From Chrysomallon squamiferum (lineage: Eukaryota > Mollusca > Gastropoda > Neomphalida > Peltospiridae): a stretch of DNA of 62,500 nt. The stretch spans positions 6,532,529 to 6,595,028 of the forward strand of contig CM022668.1 in assembly GCA_012295275.1 (NCBI GenBank), read 5' to 3'. Below the pieces are notes generated by a model. It was not told the origin of the DNA. It made no database searches and worked only from the letters and a program-made list of their open reading frames with translations. Below are positions 38,911 through 62,500 of the stretch, piece after piece. The position numbers and the translations under genes are program-made. Within the stretch, counting starts at the first letter, position 1, and the number at the start of each line of letters is the position of its first letter.

Positions 38911-39217
38911 TATTTTATTTCAGGACTTCTGTAGCTGAATATACGCAAAAAGTCTAATAATGATTATTAAAAAACAGTAATAATAATAATAAATAAATAA
39001 ATAAATAAATAAATAACTACTACTACTACTACTAATAATAATAATAAGTAAATAATAAATAAATAAATAAAAAGATAAATAAAAAGATAATAATAAAAAA
39101 TTGATAATAAAATGAAAACAAATAAAATAAAAATAAATAAAAATACAAATAACTAAATGAATTAAATTTTAAAAATACAAATAAATGAACGACAGCAGCA
39201 ATAATAGTACTTTTAGT

Positions 39218-39248
<31 letters not shown>

Positions 39249-39256
39249 ACTAATAC

Positions 39257-39297
<41 letters not shown>

Positions 39298-40445
39298 TAG
39301 ATAAATAAATTAAGAAAGAAAGAAAGAAATTCAGTTGATAATTTGAATTTAAGAAGTTACTAATGTATTAAAGTAACGTGATTTTGAAAATGAATATTTC
39401 AGCTGAAATGATACGTTCGGTGTTCAGTTTGTGCGGTAATGCAAACGTTCTCAAGTTCTGAAATAGAAATAGTACTAATCATAGTGTTAGTATTAGTAGT
39501 ATTAGTAGTAGTAGCAGTAGCAGCTGTCTTTGCAACAGTTGTAGTAAGGGTAGTGGTAATAGCCGTAGTAGTAGTGATGGTAGTGGTTGAAGTAGTCGTA
39601 CTAGTAGTAGTAGTAATATTGCTTTATTTTTAGTGTAGTGTATTTGTATTTGTAATATTTGTTGTGCTAGACGTAATATTTGTTACAGTAATAGCAGTAA
39701 TAGTTGCAGTGGTAATAATTTGATTAACTGTTGTAATATCAGTACAAAATAGTAACACTCAGTCGTAATAATGGTAATTGTAGTTGCAATAATAGAAATT
39801 AAAATAACAATAGTAGTAACTGAAGTAGCAAAATAGAGGTTGCAAGTGTATCTGAAGTAGTAATAACAGTTACAGCAGATGCAGAATTTTGCACAATTCT
39901 CGTAAGGAGGTGTGGTCTGTTTATACATGTAGAAATATCAGAAAATATTAATCCTCAATATGTAAGACAAATTAACGTTTTTTAAGCAGTTCATGAAAAT
40001 ATATTCCATTTTTCACATTATCCTAATTTAATATAGCTATAATAGCATGCATATTTATATAACAAATTTTATTATTATTATTTTAATTTTTCAAAAGGAA
40101 AGAAAAAAGAAGAAAATAAACTTTCAAAAACATATTTTATTCAATTTCAACATAATATAACAGCCTCTGAAGCTAACTAAAAAAAGAGAAATGCTTCTAA
40201 TTCTCACAGTTGCAAATATATGTAAAAATAATTTATTGAAGAATTTAATTTATTATAACTGAAGCATGATAATAATTAAGCATAATGAATATACGATCAA
40301 CAAGTTTAAAGTTTATTCTTCAAAATATTTTTCTTTGTCTTATATGTAATATGTAATAATAATGAACAGATATAACATGGCATTATAATTAATACAAGAT
40401 AATAATAATAATAATAAATAAATAAATAAATAAATAAAATTTACT

Positions 40446-40506
<61 letters not shown>

Positions 40507-41639
40507 TAATAATAATAAATAAATAAATAAATAAATAAATGTACTAAAATGAGAATAATAAACAATTAAATATGTATTTAGAGGACACCTGACTGAAACA
40601 AAACTTAAAACAACCAGTAACTGTTAACACTAAATGTAACCATTATTATTACTAGTATTTTTAAATATTCATTAGTTCATGTATATATAAATATGTCCAA
40701 CAAAACATATATGGATATAGACATCATCCTTTGGCTTTGTTTATAAATACTGGCACCATTACTAATATAATATTATTATGATCATGTTAATTTGTGGTAG
40801 GTTATAAATCATATATTAATAAAATTAATAAATATAATAAAATAGAAAAATTTGTTGTTATAATTTTCTCTTATACATCAATTTTTTTTTTTCCTTTAAG
40901 AAAATCTGTTTGAGCTGTACGTATGATCTCACAACTGAAATTTACTGGTACCCAGATATTTTTAAACATGCTCTTTTCTCTTGTTTTATTTAATTAATAT
41001 TTAAAAGAAATAAAACACAAATTGGAAGTATGCAGAATATATTTAGATTGCTTCTTTTTGTTTGTTTGGTATCATAAGAGCAGAACAGAGCAGAGAGAGA
41101 TAATTTTTTGAGATATTTTCACGTTCAGCAGAATTTATAATGAATATTAAAGATTTTGTTTTTCTCTGTCAATCAGACAATGTAGTTCAACAATATAAAA
41201 TGAAAATCAACAACAGATGAGGTAAGCATTAACAGTGATAATGATATAACATCACAAAATATGTTAGTAATAATTTTTCAGAATGTCTCTATACAACAGT
41301 TAGTCTAAATAAGCCCTGAAATATTTTGTGTTTATCACTGATGTACATAACAAATATAAACCAAAAAAAGAACAAATTTTCTATCATTTTTCATATTTTT
41401 AATACATGTACCATGTTGTGGTTTAAAACTTAGTCTTATCAGAATGAAACTAAAAGTGGTTAATTTAAACATTCAAGATACGATGCTATTATAATATTTA
41501 TTGGGTTAATTTAAAAATGAATGTAACAGAAACATTTTAATTAATTTATATATTTCAAGAACTGAAACTAATATTCTACGTAGATAATATATGAGACATA
41601 TGAAATGTAATCTAAAGATGTTAGAATGGCAATACTTTA

Positions 41640-42530
41640 CTTACAGTAGGTATACACAAACACTTTAAACATAGGACTTTTAAAACACAGATTAAGGATA
41701 CATGAAGACATTAAACAGGATTTTTCAAACATGAATGTTTTAATCAGTGGAGGTATACGTAAACATTTTAAACATGAGTTTCCACATTCAAACACATTAC
41801 ACACAAAAGTTTTCTTCCTGAAATTAAAGATAGGAGTTTTCATAAACAAACACATTAAACATTAGAGCTGTACATGAAAAATTTAATCATAAAAGTTATT
41901 ATAAAAAAAAAAATTAAATAAATAAAAAAAATTATAAATTATAAAAAATAATAAAAAATAAAAAACAAACAGAAGTTTTCACATTAAAGAGAAATTCAAA
42001 CCCATTAAATACATATTATCACAGGAATTGCAACATAAAGATACTGAAAAGGAACTGAAAAAAAAATCTCAGATGTATGTCAGAAGCACAGAATTACAAA
42101 ATGACAGTACACACAGAACAACAAAGGAACATTAACACATACATAGCTGTTTTTAATTATCAACACAAACAGTCATCAAAACACATGTGATCACAATTAT
42201 CAACACGCAGCAACAGGATTATCAACTCATGGCTGCAGGATTATCAGTATTTGTTTGCAGAATTATCAACTGAGGTATCAAGAGATTATCAACATATACT
42301 GTCTGAGAATTATAAAATACATGTAGTCAGATTTATCAACAATTATGAAGTCACAAAATTTTCAGTGTATATGTAGTCACTGAATTTACCAATACATATG
42401 TAGTCAAAGCATTTTCAGTGTATATGTTGTCACAGAATTTTCAATATATACGTAGTCACAGAATATTCAATATATATGTATTGTCAAAGAATTTTCAACA
42501 TGTATGTAGCCCAAAAATTAACAACACATT
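41640..42530. repeat. Degenerate tandem repeats (~30-45 bp units)
   Basis: 41640-41880 repeats a unit with AAACACATTAAACAT-like cores. 42160-42530 repeats a unit around ATTATCAACA and TATATGTAGTCACAGAATTTTCA. Units are diverged. A plus-strand 99-codon frame (42418-42717) runs through them and is not considered a gene. Confidence 0.65.
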
Positions 42531-43432
42531 TAATATGGCTAGAGATGTAGTTGAAACACAAATAAATATAGCTAATTTTGGGTCAGAATTAAAAATATAC
42601 TTCCATACTTTTATAGAAGTATCGTATACTGAATGTAGAATCTTATTACAGTTATGCAGGGAAAATTGCCATGGTAATTGCTGTTTTGAACATAAAAACA
42701 GGTTTTGTGGTAGATGAATAGATTGAACAGGGTTGAGGTAAGATTACAAAGACAAAACACATAGGCAGTGTTGTTTTAAAACATGTTGTAACCATGGAAA
42801 CATATTAATCAAGTGATGTCATATGTAAAATGACAAAAAACTAATTTTAATATTGATGATGGAAGGCACTGTGGCTGTATTTGTAATGCTGGCATGTGAA
42901 ATGGTAATAAAACAATATTAAGTGAAAATTAATAACAATACATTTAGCTTGACTAGCGTTACATTGAAATACATAATTCACTACAGCTAGAAATGAAATT
43001 AATTCAAAATTATGTAAGCAGTACGCTGTTACAGAAAATTAATGTAACAATGTAACATGTTGCAGTTACCATGTAACAGTGTAACAGACAAAACTCCTTT
43101 TCTCCTTCACAGTTCTGAGAAAAAATAGGTCTGCATTAGCATGAACTTAGAAAACAATGTAAAAATAACAATTTAATAAAGCAGAATATCTTTTTTTTAA
43201 CAGTAAAAATAACTTGCTGAAAAAAGTCCATTCAGACTGTGCTGAACTCCAGCTAAACAAATTCCCAAAAGACTGAGTCGGATTTTGAAAACTTGTGACG
43301 AATCATTACTGACTGAATCAGATTAGAACAATCACAAAATTCTCAACAGAGTGAGTTCGATTCTGAACAAAGTCCTAAAAGACTGAGTCATTAAATAAGC
43401 CCTATTTCATGGTGTAAAAGTTATCATTTTTC

Positions 43433-62431
<18,999 letters not shown>

Positions 62432-62500
62432 CTGAAAAAACATTTAATAATAATAATAATAATAATAATAGTAATAATAGTAATAATAATAATAATAATA

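Larger units (their letters stand above)
36554..43432. other. Repeat-rich intergenic region between the Kunitz and VWDE-like genes
   Basis: No coding gene was recognised. Contents in order: candidate Kunitz 5' exon and promoter (to ~37960), GT/GA tract (38212-38275), a CpG-rich patch with a plus-strand donor (38740-38910), AAT/AAAT and TAG fields (38980-39850), a long less repetitive AT-rich stretch (39950-41600), then degenerate tandem repeats (41640-42530). The part next to 43433 may be 3' UTR of the VWDE-like gene. Confidence 0.55.

Noticed and set aside
42418-42717. Plus-strand 99-aa frame with a Cys-rich end
   Set aside because: The first half comes from a degenerate tandem repeat. The Cys pattern does not fit an EGF and there is no splice context.

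Overview
The window is eukaryotic nuclear DNA from an animal. Genes are split by many short AT-rich introns with GT-AG borders, intergenic space is AT-rich, and microsatellites (CT, CA, ATT, AAAT, TAG, CTAT) are exceptionally dense. The gene content (a CORVET subunit, an LRR plus death-domain protein, a secreted Kunitz protein, a multi-EGF extracellular protein) fits an invertebrate. The repeat style suggests a lophotrochozoan such as a mollusc, but that placement is an inference and is weak.

Layout. (1) 352-22388, minus strand: 35 coding exons of VPS8, a CORVET tethering subunit. They give 1074 residues in one unbroken frame; the C-terminal end with the RING domain lies left of the window. 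(2) 22389-23126: a compact head-to-head promoter shared with (3) 23127-29139, plus strand: a three-exon leucine-rich-repeat protein ending in a death domain (LRRD1-like, 783 aa). (4) 29140-31872: convergent intergenic DNA with a roughly 300-bp duplication. (5) 31873-36549, minus strand: a secreted 883-aa protein with a signal peptide, three Kunitz domains and a long Ser/Thr/Pro-rich tail. Its intron holds a CT tract of nearly 600 bp. (6) 36554-43432: repeat-rich intergenic DNA with two CpG-rich promoter-like patches. (7) 43433-62431, minus strand: 19 coding exons, plus a possible terminal exon, of a large EGF-rich extracellular protein most like VWDE (von Willebrand factor D and EGF domain protein). 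Its 5' part lies right of the window.

The most unusual signal is a recurring architecture. At about eight exon borders in two different genes, a tandem repeat in the adjoining intron has copied the exon edge together with its splice donor or acceptor. The introns therefore carry arrays of decoy splice sites and partial exons. The clearest cases are VPS8 exons 34, 33 (both sides), 29, 15 and 8, and three EGF exons near 50.3, 51.1 and 54.7 kb. Secondly, the VWDE-like gene shows three separate single-base frame breaks inside recognisable domains and a phase mismatch at its possible last exon, while the other three genes have none.

The genes share no obvious pathway. VPS8 acts in endosomal tethering, the LRR/death-domain protein is intracellular, and the Kunitz and VWDE-like products are secreted. 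No virus, transposase, reverse transcriptase, CRISPR array, rRNA or confident tRNA was recognised.
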